DNA of 60,150 bases from an uncultured Lachnospiraceae bacterium (lineage in GTDB: Bacteria > Bacillota > Clostridia > Lachnospirales > Lachnospiraceae), in assembly GCA_902770965.1 (NCBI GenBank), contig CACXUY010000030.1:2947-63096 (forward strand), written 5' to 3'. The notes beneath the pieces are model-generated. The model saw only the letters and a list, made by a program, of their open reading frames with translations, did not search any database and had not been told where the DNA came from. A program made the translations under genes and the position numbers. Shown here in pieces: positions 1-8,135 of the stretch. Every line of letters starts with the position of its first letter. Positions within the stretch are counted from its first letter, which is position 1.

Positions 1-102
1 CACGGCGATGTCAAGGAACTAAAACGCGCCTTCCACCTCGATGCTGATGGGATGCTGAGGACGTTACGAAAGGAAATGGTCTTGGATGAAGCAGAGACTT
101 GA
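1..102 (+). CDS. dxs: 1-deoxy-D-xylulose-5-phosphate synthase, C-terminal end only
   Basis: The first frame is open from base 1 and stops at TGA 100-102, giving 33 residues that begin HGDVKELKRAFHLDADG. This resembles the extreme C-terminus of DXS, the thiamine-diphosphate enzyme that condenses pyruvate and glyceraldehyde 3-phosphate in the MEP isoprenoid pathway. The stop lies 17 bases inside the following tlyA gene, so the two are probably translationally coupled. The dxs-tlyA-nadK-recN order is common in Clostridia and supports the call, but only the tail is visible, so the identification rests mainly on context. Confidence 0.6.
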   Translation, partial: HGDVKELKRAFHLDADGMLRTLRKEMVLDEAET

Positions 103-904
103 TATTCTCGTCGTCTCCCATGGCTTTGCGCAGTCACGGGAGAAGGCAAGAGCCATGATTATGTCAGGCGACATATATGTGAACGGGCAGCGTGAAGATA
201 AGCCTGGAAGCACCTTCACGGAGGATGCAGAGGTGGAATTCAGGGGCAGGAGGCTGCCTTATGTCAGCCGGGGAGGTCTCAAGCTCGAGAAGGCGATAGA
301 AGTTTTCGGAACAGAAGTTAGAGGCAGGATATGCCTTGATATCGGTGCTTCGACAGGCGGCTTTACGGACTGCATGCTTCAGAACGGAGCGGTCAAGGTC
401 TATGCGGTCGACGTGGGTTACGGGCAGCTGGACTGGAAGCTTAGAAATGATTCCAGGGTCGTCAATCTCGAAAAGACCAACGCCAGATACCTGACGAGGG
501 AGCAGATACCTGATATCGCTGACCTTGCCTCGATAGATGTGTCCTTCATTTCCCTGTCCTTGATACTGGGTCCTGTCTGCTCGCTGCTTTCGGAAAAGGG
601 GGAGATCCTCTGTCTGGTCAAGCCTCAGTTTGAGGCAGGAAGGCAGAAGGTGGGCAAGAAGGGTGTCGTGAGCGACCCCGAAGTTCACGAGGAGGTCATC
701 CGTAAGGTCATCGGTTATGCATCACAGCGAGGCCTTGTGGTCAGGGGACTTGATTATTCTCCGGTCAGGGGACCGGAAGGAAATATTGAATTTCTGCTGT
801 TTTTGTCGAAGGACGGCACATTGACTGCTGTGGACGCAGACCCTAAAGCTGTCGTAGAGAAGGCGCATACAGAGCTTGTGCCTCGCCAGGAGCACCGGAT
901 ATAG
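86..904 (+). CDS. tlyA: TlyA family rRNA 2'-O-methyltransferase
   Basis: This 272-residue protein has an N-terminal S4 RNA-binding domain (about residues 3-62, MKQRLDILVVSHGFAQSREK onward) and an FtsJ-like Rossmann methyltransferase domain. The SAM-binding motif DIGASTGGFTDCML is near residue 85 and is followed by VDVGYGQLDWKLR. Family members 2'-O-methylate cytidines in 16S and/or 23S rRNA; some were earlier called hemolysins. ATG 86 overlaps the end of dxs and follows AAAGGA at 69-74. Length matches the family (about 270). The protein is cytosolic and lies in a run with nadK and recN. The exact rRNA target in this organism cannot be read from the sequence. Confidence 0.93.
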   Translation: MKQRLDILVVSHGFAQSREKARAMIMSGDIYVNGQREDKPGSTFTEDAEVEFRGRRLPYVSRGGLKLEKAIEVFGTEVRGRICLDIGASTGGFTDCMLQNGAVKVYAVDVGYGQLDWKLRNDSRVVNLEKTNARYLTREQIPDIADLASIDVSFISLSLILGPVCSLLSEKGEILCLVKPQFEAGRQKVGKKGVVSDPEVHEEVIRKVIGYASQRGLVVRGLDYSPVRGPEGNIEFLLFLSKDGTLTAVDADPKAVVEKAHTELVPRQEHRI

Positions 905-986
905 ATAAGGTTCTGCGGGCAGGGGCGGTCCGGCAAGATCATTAAGATCGATATAGTCGAAAGCCGGCAGAGGAAGGATAAAGAGA

Positions 987-1856
987 ATGGAAAAGTTCTT
1001 GATAGTGACAAATGAAGCCCGAGATCCTGGATTTGAAATCACCGATAGGATGATGGATTATATCCACAAAAAGGGCGCCTCATGCTGGAGCGCGAATAAG
1101 ATGATGGCCGATGGCACTCCTTTTGACATGGCTAAGGCGGCGGAGCTCGTGGTGGATGATGCCGATTGTGTCCTGGTCCTGGGTGGGGACGGCACTCTGC
1201 TCAGGGCGGCCAGGAAGCTGGTTCACAGGAACATACCATTTCTTGGCATAAACAGCGGCCACCTGGGATATCTCACCGAAGGCGATAAGAGCAAGGCCGA
1301 GGATATCCTTGACAGAGTTATGGCCGATGAATATTTCCTCGAGGAGAGGATGATGCTCATGGGGCGTATCGTGGCTCCCGACGGAACAGTGAGGTCGGAG
1401 GGCATTGCGCTCAACGACATAACGCTGAACCGCTGCCGTTACCTTCGTATCATAAAATTCAAGCTTTATGTAAACGGAGAGTTTCTATATTACTACACGG
1501 CTGACGGCATCATCGTATCAACGCCCACCGGTTCGACTGCCTACAGCCTGTCCTGCGGAGGTCCTGTCGTTGAACCCACGGCCAGGCTTTTTGTCATAAC
1601 CCCTATAGCGCCTCATTCGCTCAATAACCGCAGCCTCATACTCTCAGCGAATGATAAGCTTGAGCTGGAGCTTATAGGCGCGGGTTCATCGGATCCCGGA
1701 GCGACTACGGGATTCGTATCCTATTATGACGGAGAGGACGCGGTTACCCTCCAGCCTGGGGACAGGATAGAGATAGTGAAGTCAAAGAGCGTCGCGAAGA
1801 TAGTTAAGCTAAGCCGACAGAGCTTTCTGGAGACTATAAGGATCAGGATGTCATGA
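987..1856 (+). CDS. nadK: NAD kinase
   Basis: This 289-residue protein phosphorylates NAD to NADP. The ATP/NAD kinase signature GGDGT is at residues 66-70, followed by a GINSGHLGYLTE segment, the NDITLNR motif and the NAD-binding TPTGSTAYSLSCGGP motif. These are the defining NadK blocks in the expected order, and the length is normal. ATG 987 follows an AGAGAA-type purine stretch. It sits 82 bp after tlyA. Many Clostridia carry argR between nadK and recN, but here that interval holds a mobile repeat and no argR-like frame. Confidence 0.95.
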   Translation: MEKFLIVTNEARDPGFEITDRMMDYIHKKGASCWSANKMMADGTPFDMAKAAELVVDDADCVLVLGGDGTLLRAARKLVHRNIPFLGINSGHLGYLTEGDKSKAEDILDRVMADEYFLEERMMLMGRIVAPDGTVRSEGIALNDITLNRCRYLRIIKFKLYVNGEFLYYYTADGIIVSTPTGSTAYSLSCGGPVVEPTARLFVITPIAPHSLNNRSLILSANDKLELELIGAGSSDPGATTGFVSYYDGEDAVTLQPGDRIEIVKSKSVAKIVKLSRQSFLETIRIRMS

Positions 1857-1883
1857 TAGGCAGCCGAAGCTTAAGCTTATTGG

Positions 1884-1889
1884 TATAAT
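1884..1889 (+). promoter_or_regulatory. extended -10 promoter-like site after nadK
   Basis: TATAAT is preceded by TGG, giving an extended -10 (TGnTATAAT). No convincing -35 box lies 17 bp upstream. It precedes the mobile repeat at 1899-2064 and could start transcription towards recN. Inferred from pattern only. Confidence 0.3.
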
Positions 1890-1898
1890 TCATATTAG

Positions 1899-2064
1899 GT
1901 AACTATTCAGCACCCCAGACTCGGGATGCTGCGCATCCCTCGTTGCGGGGGCGGTCAGAGGCGCTGCGCGCCTTGTCCGCCCCAAGATAACTGTTATAAT
2001 ACGTCCGAAGCGCAAGCACTTCGTCCTGTATTCTAACAGTTATCTTGGGGTGCTGAATAATTAC
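1899..2064. mobile_element. MITE-like element, family A copy 1 (IS66-type ends)
   Basis: A 166-bp element with 18-bp imperfect terminal inverted repeats: GTAACTATTCAGCACCCC at the left and the complement of GTAATTATTCAGCACCCC at the right. It is flanked by a perfect 8-bp direct repeat, CATATTAG (1891-1898 and 2065-2072), as expected for a target site duplication. Inside are a small hairpin GGGATGC-tgc-GCATCCC and a long hairpin whose arms CCCCAAGATAACTGTTA pair perfectly over 17 bp. It has no coding capacity. A second copy is at 12334-12498. The GTAA ends and 8-bp duplication fit the IS66 family, and an IS66 transposase remnant whose outer end matches is at 50.7-51.9 kb. Confidence 0.85.
1973..2000 (+). 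promoter_or_regulatory. promoter-like sequence inside MITE copy 1
   Basis: TTGTCC (1973-1978), a 16-bp spacer and TATAAT (1995-2000) with an upstream TG (extended -10). The same arrangement is kept in the second element copy at 12407-12434. It points towards recN. Activity is inferred, not shown. Confidence 0.4.
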
Positions 2065-2072
2065 CATATTAG

Positions 2073-2160
2073 GTACTATCGGAATCGGGTTTCATGGGAT
2101 CCAAGAAGCTATCGGAACCAGGTTTCATGAAATACCAGGTTTCATGAAATTCTGATGTGT
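2073..2160 (+). repeat. short imperfect repeats upstream of recN
   Basis: Three imperfect copies of a phrase like CTATCGGAACCAGGTTTCATG occur between the MITE and recN; the last is shortened to CCAGGTTTCATGAAAT. They look like recent tandem duplications. The whole 1857-2176 interval therefore holds a weak promoter-like site, the MITE and these repeats, with no gene. Confidence 0.5.
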
Positions 2161-2176
2161 TTTGAAAGGATTATTT

Positions 2177-3895
2177 GTGCTTATAAATCTGCATGTACAT
2201 GATTTTGCCTTGATCGATGACGTGGATATCGAACTGGGCCCGGGACTGAATATATTGACCGGAGAGACGGGCGCGGGAAAATCGATCTTGATCGATGCCG
2301 TTAACGCCGCCTTGGGGCAAAGGATGAGGAAGGATTCCGCAAGGGGAGATGGCTGCCGGATAGACCTCACCTTTACCGTGGACAACGACCGTCTGGCGGA
2401 GGCTCTTGAGAAGGAAGGTATAAAAGACACCGAAGGAACAGTGATCCTGAGCCGCAGGGTCATCGGAGGGCACAGCCTCTTTCGTATTAATGATGAGGCT
2501 TCAACTGCCGCCAGGGTGCGCAGGGCGGCGGAGCTTTTGATCGACATCCACGGGCAGCAGGAGAATGCTTCCTTGTGCCGCCCGTCCAGACAGCTGGAGC
2601 TTGTAGACCGTTTCGCGGGCAGTGAGGACGAGGAACAGAGAAGCCAGGTAGCTTCGGCTTATACTAGGTGGAAAACATGCTCCGATGCTATGGAGGAGTT
2701 CTCACGTGACGAGGACCAGAGGATAAGGGAACAGGATCTGCTGGAATACGAGGTGAAGGAGATCGAGGAAGCTTCTCTTCGCGATGGAGAAGAAGAGGAG
2801 CTGACCGCCATATACAAGAAATACGCGAACAGCCGAAAGCTGACCGAGCTTCTGGCGGGGGCTGAGGACGAGCTTTCAGGTTCAGAGGGGGCGGCAGAGT
2901 CGCTGTCAAGGGCAGTCAGGCGCATAAGCTCCGCGGCTGCCATAGATGACGGCATCGGCGCGGTGCTTGCTGATTTTGAGAGCGTGGAGAATGAGCTTTC
3001 CGACGCGCTGAGAGGCCTGGCGGATTATGTCAGAGGGCTTGAATATGACCCGTCTGAGCTTACAAGAATTGAGGAGCGCCTTGATCTGATACACAGGCTT
3101 CAGAGAAAATATGGCAGAACTACAGAGGACATACTCGATTCACTTGACAAGAAGCGGGAACGTCTGGCCATGCTGCAGCATTTTGATGAGCGCAGGATGA
3201 AAGCCGAAGATGATCTCAAGGCTGCGCTCGCAGTTCTTGAGGAGGAGACCTTGAAGCTGTCAGATATAAGGCGCAAGGCAGCTGTTCCTCTGTCGGCCGA
3301 AATATCCGAGGCTTTGGCAGACCTTGGCTTTTTAAGTCATGATTTTGAGATATCCTTCAATAGAGATGGCGCCGCCGATGGCGATAAGCTGTCCGGAAGG
3401 ATGACTGCAAATGGGGCGGATGAGGCGGAGTATCGCATACGGCCAAATCCGGGAGAGCCAATGCTTCCTGTAGCGCAGATCGCTTCCGGCGGTGAGCTGT
3501 CACGCATAATGCTCGCCATGAAAGCCGTGCTCGCGGAAAAAGACGAGATACCATCGCTGATCTTTGATGAGATCGATGCGGGAATCAGCGGCAGGACAGC
3601 TCAGCGTGTCTCGGAGAAGCTTCATGTGATAGCGGTTTGCCGGCAGGTTATCTGTATTACCCATCTTCCGCAGATAGCTGCTATGGCTGACAGGCATTTT
3701 CGTATAACGAAAGAATATGACGGAGACCGAACCAGCACCAAAGTGCGTCTTCTTGAGGAAGAAGAGACTACTGAGGAGCTCGCGAGGCTTCTGGGAGGCG
3801 CGGAGCTTACAGAGACGGTTTATAGAAGCGCGATGGAGATGAAGAAGCTGGCGAACAAGGTGAAGGCAGGCGCTTCCGCCATGCCACAAGACTGA
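2177..3895 (+). CDS. recN: DNA repair protein RecN
   Basis: This SMC-like ATPase is loaded at DNA double-strand breaks. It has an N-terminal Walker A GETGAGKS (about residues 29-36), a long central coiled coil rich in E, R, K and A (about 150-370), an ABC signature ASGGELSRIMLAMKA and a Walker B LIFDEIDAGISGR near the C-terminus. I prefer GTG 2177 as the start because AAAGGA lies six bases upstream and the protein then begins VLINLHVHDFALID, as RecN proteins do; TTG 2162 would add five residues. It would be 572 residues, slightly above the usual length of about 560. The stop codon is followed immediately by a 13-bp tandem copy of the gene end. Confidence 0.95.
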   Translation: MLINLHVHDFALIDDVDIELGPGLNILTGETGAGKSILIDAVNAALGQRMRKDSARGDGCRIDLTFTVDNDRLAEALEKEGIKDTEGTVILSRRVIGGHSLFRINDEASTAARVRRAAELLIDIHGQQENASLCRPSRQLELVDRFAGSEDEEQRSQVASAYTRWKTCSDAMEEFSRDEDQRIREQDLLEYEVKEIEEASLRDGEEEELTAIYKKYANSRKLTELLAGAEDELSGSEGAAESLSRAVRRISSAAAIDDGIGAVLADFESVENELSDALRGLADYVRGLEYDPSELTRIEERLDLIHRLQRKYGRTTEDILDSLDKKRERLAMLQHFDERRMKAEDDLKAALAVLEEETLKLSDIRRKAAVPLSAEISEALADLGFLSHDFEISFNRDGAADGDKLSGRMTANGADEAEYRIRPNPGEPMLPVAQIASGGELSRIMLAMKAVLAEKDEIPSLIFDEIDAGISGRTAQRVSEKLHVIAVCRQVICITHLPQIAAMADRHFRITKEYDGDRTSTKVRLLEEEETTEELARLLGGAELTETVYRSAMEMKKLANKVKAGASAMPQD

Positions 3896-3912
3896 ATATC
3901 AAGACTGAATAT
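3887..3912 (+). repeat. 13-bp tandem duplication across the recN stop codon
   Basis: CAAGACTGAATAT occurs twice in direct succession (3887-3899 and 3900-3912). The first copy contains the recN stop TGA, so the second is a copy of the gene end lying just downstream. Confidence 0.85.
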
Positions 3913-3916
3913 AAAG

Positions 3917-3961
3917 AAGCGGAGCGCATCACTCGCTTGTGGAGGTATGCGCTCCGCTTTT
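3917..3961 (+). terminator. rho-independent terminator after recN
   Basis: AAGCGGAGCGCAT and ATGCGCTCCGCTT form a 13-bp stem around a 17-base loop, followed by a short T run. It closes the tlyA-nadK-recN run and could serve glgA from the other side. Confidence 0.85.
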
Positions 3962-4057
3962 GTGAAAAGCGATGAAATCGATCATACGATCAGCTGCCGG
4001 AAAGGCAGTCATATAACGCGCTCGAGCAGCTGTCCGATATGATATATGTTCACACGA

Positions 4058-5506
4058 TCAGTCGTTCTTTGCGCAGAGCATGTCATACAGCTCTTCGTAT
4101 TTTCTCGCGGAAGCTTCCCAGCTGAAGTTGGCGTTCATGCCGCGCTCGATCATCTGGTTCCAGTGCTCTTTATCCTTGAAGGCTTCTTCAGCTTCACGTA
4201 CCTTGTACATCATCTCATGCGCATTGTAATTCTGGAAGGAGAAGCCGGTGCCGGTATTCTTCTCGGCATTGTACTGCTCAACGGTATCCTTCAGACCGCC
4301 GGTCTCGCGCACGATGGGAACCGTTCCGTAGCGAAGGCTGATTATCTGGCTCAGGCCGCAGGGCTCGAAGAGCGAGGGCATAAGGAAGGTATCGCACGCC
4401 GCATAGATCTTGTGGGACAGCTCATTTGAATAATAAATGTTCGCTGAGACCTTATCCGGATATTTGTTCGCGAAATAGCGGAACATCTCCTCATAAGCGT
4501 AATCGCCGGTACCGAGGATGACAAACTGTACATGATCCTGAAGCATCTCTTCAAAGACGCGGGAGATAAGGTCGAAGCCTTTTTGCTCAGTGAGCCTTGA
4601 GACGACGCCGATCATCATGGCGTCAGGATCTTCGGGGAGCTTGAGTTCTTTCTGCAGCGCGGCCTTGTTGACGGCTTTCAGTTCACGGAAATTAGTGACA
4701 TCGAAATTCGTGTCGATGAACTTGTCTGTCGCGGGATTCCACTCATTGTAATCTATGCCGTTGAGAATGCCGTAGAAATCCTTGCTGCGCTCCCAGAACA
4801 AGCCGTGAAGTCCTTCGCCGAAGAAAGGAGTCTTGATCTCCTCGGTGTAGGTGGGGCTGACCGTAGTGATGATGTCAGCGAATTCAAGCGCGCCCTTGAG
4901 CATGTTTGAATCTCCGTAAGCTTCAAGCTTGCCGGAGTAGAAGAGGTCTGAGGGGAAACCGGTGATACGCATCATGTCCTCGATGTTCCATACGCCCTGG
5001 AACTTCAGGTTATGGATGGTTATGATGCTGCGGATCGACGCGTACCAAGGATTAATGGAGAATTCGTGGCGCAGATAGACGGGCACGAGTCCGACATGCC
5101 AGTCGTTGCAGTGAATGATGTCCGGATGGAAATCAATGGAAGGCAGGATGGACAGGACTGCCTTTGAGAAGAACGAGAATTTCTCAGTATCATAGTAAGG
5201 ATTGGAGTAGGGATAAGGGCCAGCGAAATATTCCTCGTTGTCTACAAAATAGAAGGTAATGCCGTTGAGAACCATCCGCATGATGCCGACATAGCGGTTG
5301 CGTCCGCAAAAGTAGGTGTAGAAATGAGTGACATATTCCATCTGATCCCTGTACTTTTCCGGAATGCAGAGATACTTAGGTATGACTACGCGCACATCGT
5401 ACTCATCTCGGTTAAGGTACATGGGGAGTGCGCCTACGACATCGGCAAGTCCGCCTGTCTTGATAAAAGGCACGCATTCGGAAGCGGCAAGCAGGATTTT
5501 CTTCAT
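4058..5506 (-). CDS. glgA: glycogen synthase (ADP-glucose type)
   Basis: This GT5 glycosyltransferase of 482 residues transfers glucose from ADP-glucose to the growing glycogen chain. The N-terminus MKKILLAASECVPFIKTGGL carries the nucleotide-sugar KTGGLADV motif, and the C-terminal half has the GT-B acceptor motifs (GVVSRLTEQKGFDLI, PSLFEPCGLSQIISLRYGTVP, TGGLKDTV). ATG 5506 is preceded by AGAGAGGTG. It is a monocistronic gene on the minus strand between recN and a small hypothetical gene. No glgB, glgC or glgP is visible in the window. Length matches the family (about 475-490). Confidence 0.94.
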   Translation of the reverse strand: MKKILLAASECVPFIKTGGLADVVGALPMYLNRDEYDVRVVIPKYLCIPEKYRDQMEYVTHFYTYFCGRNRYVGIMRMVLNGITFYFVDNEEYFAGPYPYSNPYYDTEKFSFFSKAVLSILPSIDFHPDIIHCNDWHVGLVPVYLRHEFSINPWYASIRSIITIHNLKFQGVWNIEDMMRITGFPSDLFYSGKLEAYGDSNMLKGALEFADIITTVSPTYTEEIKTPFFGEGLHGLFWERSKDFYGILNGIDYNEWNPATDKFIDTNFDVTNFRELKAVNKAALQKELKLPEDPDAMMIGVVSRLTEQKGFDLISRVFEEMLQDHVQFVILGTGDYAYEEMFRYFANKYPDKVSANIYYSNELSHKIYAACDTFLMPSLFEPCGLSQIISLRYGTVPIVRETGGLKDTVEQYNAEKNTGTGFSFQNYNAHEMMYKVREAEEAFKDKEHWNQMIERGMNANFSWEASARKYEELYDMLCAKND

Positions 5507-5558
5507 ATGAACACCTCTCTTTTATGGTTGTGATAAAGTGACTGACTTTATATAGGTT

Positions 5559-5564
5559 ATTATA
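5559..5564 (-). promoter_or_regulatory. possible -10 box for glgA
   Basis: TATAAT read on the minus strand, about 52 bp upstream of the glgA start. The matching -35 region is poor (TGTTTT at 17-bp spacing). Confidence 0.35.
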
Positions 5565-5716
5565 TCATGAAGAGACTGGAAAAAACAGATGATTTATAAA
5601 ATGATTATATATATTTCGTATCGTATATCAGAATTCTATGTGTATTTGACAGGGTATTATATGAGGCACAAGAACAGAACAAGGCAAAAATATATTGCCA
5701 TTTGGAGGGACGAAGC

Positions 5717-6016
5717 ATGATGATACCTGAATACCTGATGAGCGTGGGATATCTTGAGAAGCAGGATCTGCGAGGAAGCTACAAAGGCATGTGTTACCGT
5801 CTCCATGTGGAAGCGTCAGATGTGAAGGGGGAGCCGGGAGTGCTCAAGGTCTGGTGCTGGCCTCAGCCGCTTTGCTTTGAGGCGGCGCGGCCGGAGAGCA
5901 AGCAGGAGGGGTCTTTCAGGTTCAACGCCGAAGGCATAGCGGAGGCTGGCAGGTGGCTTGAGGAAAGATATGGTGCAGGCGAGTGGAAGACCGGTAACTA
6001 TCTGCGTCGCTTCTGA
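5717..6016 (+). CDS. small protein of unknown function
   Basis: This 99-residue protein, beginning MMIPEYLMSVGYLEKQDLRG, is one I do not assign to a family. GGAGGG at 5704-5709 is correctly spaced for ATG 5717; an upstream TTG at 5702 overlaps that ribosome binding site and is unlikely to be used. It has no signal peptide or membrane segment. The middle is rich in aromatic residues and cysteine (VLKVWCWPQPLCFEA) and the C-terminal part is charged (AGRWLEERYGAGEW). It lies alone between glgA and ylxM. Its final codons are copied 59 bp downstream. It is probably a real gene because of the ribosome binding site and codon pattern. Confidence 0.65.
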   Translation: MMIPEYLMSVGYLEKQDLRGSYKGMCYRLHVEASDVKGEPGVLKVWCWPQPLCFEAARPESKQEGSFRFNAEGIAEAGRWLEERYGAGEWKTGNYLRRF

Positions 6017-6088
6017 GCGCGGATCGTCACTCCTGAAATGCAGAACTGACATGCCATCGAAAGCGTCGCTTCTGAGCGCGGATCGTCA
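6004..6088 (+). repeat. 26-bp direct repeat copying the end of the preceding gene
   Basis: A 26-base sequence that begins GCGTCGCTTCTGAGCGCG occurs at 6004-6029, where it includes the stop codon of the 99-residue gene, and again at 6063-6088 in the intergenic region. The offset is 59 bp. Confidence 0.85.
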
Positions 6089-6216
6089 GGCGAAGCGTGT
6101 TCCGTATGTCCTATGCTTGTGAAGGGCTAATGAATAGCCGTGGTGATACCGCAAAGCGGCAAAGCGGCTAAGCATCTAAGCAGCGGCAAAAAGTTCGTAT
6201 TGTCAAGCAAAAATAC

Positions 6217-6245
6217 TTGACAAAGCCCGACCTATGGGATATCAT
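6217..6245 (+). promoter_or_regulatory. promoter of the ylxM-ffh operon
   Basis: A perfect TTGACA (6217-6222), a 17-bp spacer and TATCAT (6240-6245). It predicts a start near 6252 and a very short leader before ATG 6262. The TTG of the apparent longer ylxM frame is the -35 box itself, which argues against that start. Confidence 0.75.
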
Positions 6246-6261
6246 GTGTCGGGTGATAGAT

Positions 6262-6603
6262 ATGAATGACATTCTCGAACGTTCATTGCTCTACGATTTT
6301 TACGGAGAGCTGCTGACTGACAGACAGAAGAAGGTATATCAGGCGGTTGTCTTCGACGACCTCTCCCCGAGCGAGGTAGCGGAAGAAGAAGGCATAAGCC
6401 GTCAGGGGGTGCACGACATGGTGCGCCGCTGCGAGAAGCTGCTTCAGGGATATGAGGACAAGCTCGGGCTGGTCGCGCGCTTCTCTCAGACAAAGGATCT
6501 GGTAGCACAGATTCGGCAGCAGGCGGAGCTGTTTAGAAAGACAGGCGATGTGTCCTGCGTGAGCCGTATAGAACATATTTCCATGGAAATAGGAGAGCTG
6601 TGA
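6262..6603 (+). CDS. ylxM: YlxM/p13-like putative helix-turn-helix protein
   Basis: This 113-residue protein of the UPF0122 family contains a sigma-70 region 4-like helix-turn-helix: LLTDRQKKVYQAVVFDDLSP followed by SEVAEEEGISRQGVHDMVRR. Family members are encoded just before ffh and are proposed to modulate SRP function; one streptococcal homologue binds Ffh or SRP RNA. ATG 6262 is chosen because the upstream promoter would start transcription near 6252 and GGGTGA lies before it. It ends three bases before ffh, so the two are surely co-transcribed. Confidence 0.88.
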   Translation: MNDILERSLLYDFYGELLTDRQKKVYQAVVFDDLSPSEVAEEEGISRQGVHDMVRRCEKLLQGYEDKLGLVARFSQTKDLVAQIRQQAELFRKTGDVSCVSRIEHISMEIGEL

Positions 6604-6606
6604 TTT

Positions 6607-7965
6607 ATGGCATTTGAAAGCCTTTCAGAAAAGATACAGAACGTTTTTAAAAAGCTCAGAGGCAAGGGCATCCTGACAGAGGATGACGTTAAAGCCGCGC
6701 TGAAAGAGGTCCGCATGGCACTGCTTGAAGCTGATGTCAACTTCAAGGTCGTGAAGCAGTTCACGAAGTCGGTGCAGGAGAGGGCAGTGGGTGCAGACGT
6801 CATGAACAGCCTCACCCCCGGACAGATGGTTATCAAGATAGTCAACGAAGAGATGGTAAAGCTTCTCGGTTCGGAGACTACTGAACTTGAGCTTAAGCCT
6901 TCGAATGAGATCACTATCATTATGATGGTCGGACTCCAAGGTTCGGGCAAGACCACCACTGCCGCTAAGATCGCTGGAAAGCTGAAAGCAAAAGGCCGCA
7001 AGCCCATGCTCGTGGCCTGTGATATTTACCGCCCTGCTGCCATAAAGCAGTTGGAGGTGAACGCTAAGAAACAGCAGGTTGAGTTCTTCTCGATGGGAGA
7101 CAGCATCTCGCCTGTAGATATAAGTAAGGCAGCTGTAGAGCACGCCAGGAAGAACGGATTCAACGTCATTATCATAGATACTGCCGGCCGCCTTCACATC
7201 GATGAAGCCATGATGGAGGAGCTTCAGGCTATAAAAGCTGCCGTACCTGTGACCCAGACTGTTCTGGTGGTTGATGCCATGACCGGTCAGGACGCGGTGA
7301 ACGTAGCCGGTTCATTTGATGAGAAGATCAATATCGACGGGATAGTCGTGACGAAGCTTGACGGCGACACACGAGGCGGCGCCGCGCTGTCCATCCGCTC
7401 TGTCACCGGCAAACCGATACTTTACGTCGGTATGGGAGAAAAGCTGTCAGATCTTGAGCAGTTTTATCCGGACCGCATGGCGTCCCGCATACTCGGCATG
7501 GGAGATATCCTGACGCTCATAGAAAAAGCCCAGGCGCAGGTCGATGATGAGAAGGCCAAGGAGATGAGCCAGAAGTTTCGGAAGGCAGACTTTGACTTCA
7601 ACGATTTCCTTGAGCAGTTCAGACAGATACGCCAGATGGGCGGCATAGGCGACCTGATGAACATGATACCTGGCGTTAGCGGCAGAATGAAGGATGCCGA
7701 CATGCCTGATGACAGCCAGATCGTGAGGATTGAGTCGATCATTCTTTCGATGACTCCTGCCGAGAGGGCTCGCCCCGACATCATCAATCCTTCTCGTAAA
7801 AAGCGCATAGCAAGGGGCGCGGGTGTGGACATCACTGAGGTGAACCGACTGATGAAGCAGTACGAGCAGTCTAAGAAGATGATGAAGCAGGTCTCCGGCA
7901 TGATGAACAAGGGTCGGATCGGAGGCCGTGGAGGACTGTTCGGGGGACTCAAGCTTCCGTTCTGA
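6607..7965 (+). CDS. ffh: signal recognition particle protein Ffh (SRP54)
   Basis: This 452-residue GTPase binds 4.5S/6S RNA and signal peptides and delivers ribosomes to FtsY. It has an N-terminal four-helix bundle, then the NG GTPase domain with G1 GLQGSGKTTT (about residues 107-116), DTAGRLH and TKLDGD, then a methionine-rich M domain (residues about 300-440) ending in a glycine-rich tail, KGRIGGRGGLFGGLKLPF. All motifs are intact and the length is typical. It is the second gene of the ylxM operon, with rpsP following after 170 bp. Confidence 0.97.
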   Translation: MAFESLSEKIQNVFKKLRGKGILTEDDVKAALKEVRMALLEADVNFKVVKQFTKSVQERAVGADVMNSLTPGQMVIKIVNEEMVKLLGSETTELELKPSNEITIIMMVGLQGSGKTTTAAKIAGKLKAKGRKPMLVACDIYRPAAIKQLEVNAKKQQVEFFSMGDSISPVDISKAAVEHARKNGFNVIIIDTAGRLHIDEAMMEELQAIKAAVPVTQTVLVVDAMTGQDAVNVAGSFDEKINIDGIVVTKLDGDTRGGAALSIRSVTGKPILYVGMGEKLSDLEQFYPDRMASRILGMGDILTLIEKAQAQVDDEKAKEMSQKFRKADFDFNDFLEQFRQIRQMGGIGDLMNMIPGVSGRMKDADMPDDSQIVRIESIILSMTPAERARPDIINPSRKKRIARGAGVDITEVNRLMKQYEQSKKMMKQVSGMMNKGRIGGRGGLFGGLKLPF

Positions 7966-8066
7966 ACCGATATGACATGCGGGGCTGACTATTCAAGATA
8001 ATCAGGATGTTTGGATCGGTTGTTAATGCCTGACCAGGCTTGATACAGCAACATGTACGCTTAAAC

Positions 8067-8090
8067 CAGAAGTACCGCTTCTGTTTTAAT
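8067..8090 (+). terminator. weak terminator or attenuator-like hairpin before rpsP
   Basis: CAGAAG-taccg-CTTCTG followed by TTTTAAT. The stem is only six base pairs, so it may act as an attenuator or have no function. Confidence 0.3.
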
Positions 8091-8135
8091 AAAGATAATA
8101 TACTTTTTGACAAGACCTTCAGGAGGAAAAAGAAA

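Noticed and set aside
1857..2176. An argR gene between nadK and recN, as in many Clostridia
   Set aside because: No ArgR-like frame exists; the interval is filled by a MITE and short repeats.
6217..6261. Longer ylxM reading frame starting at TTG 6217
   Set aside because: The TTG is part of a perfect -35 box and the -10 lies within the extension, so this sequence is upstream of the likely transcript start.
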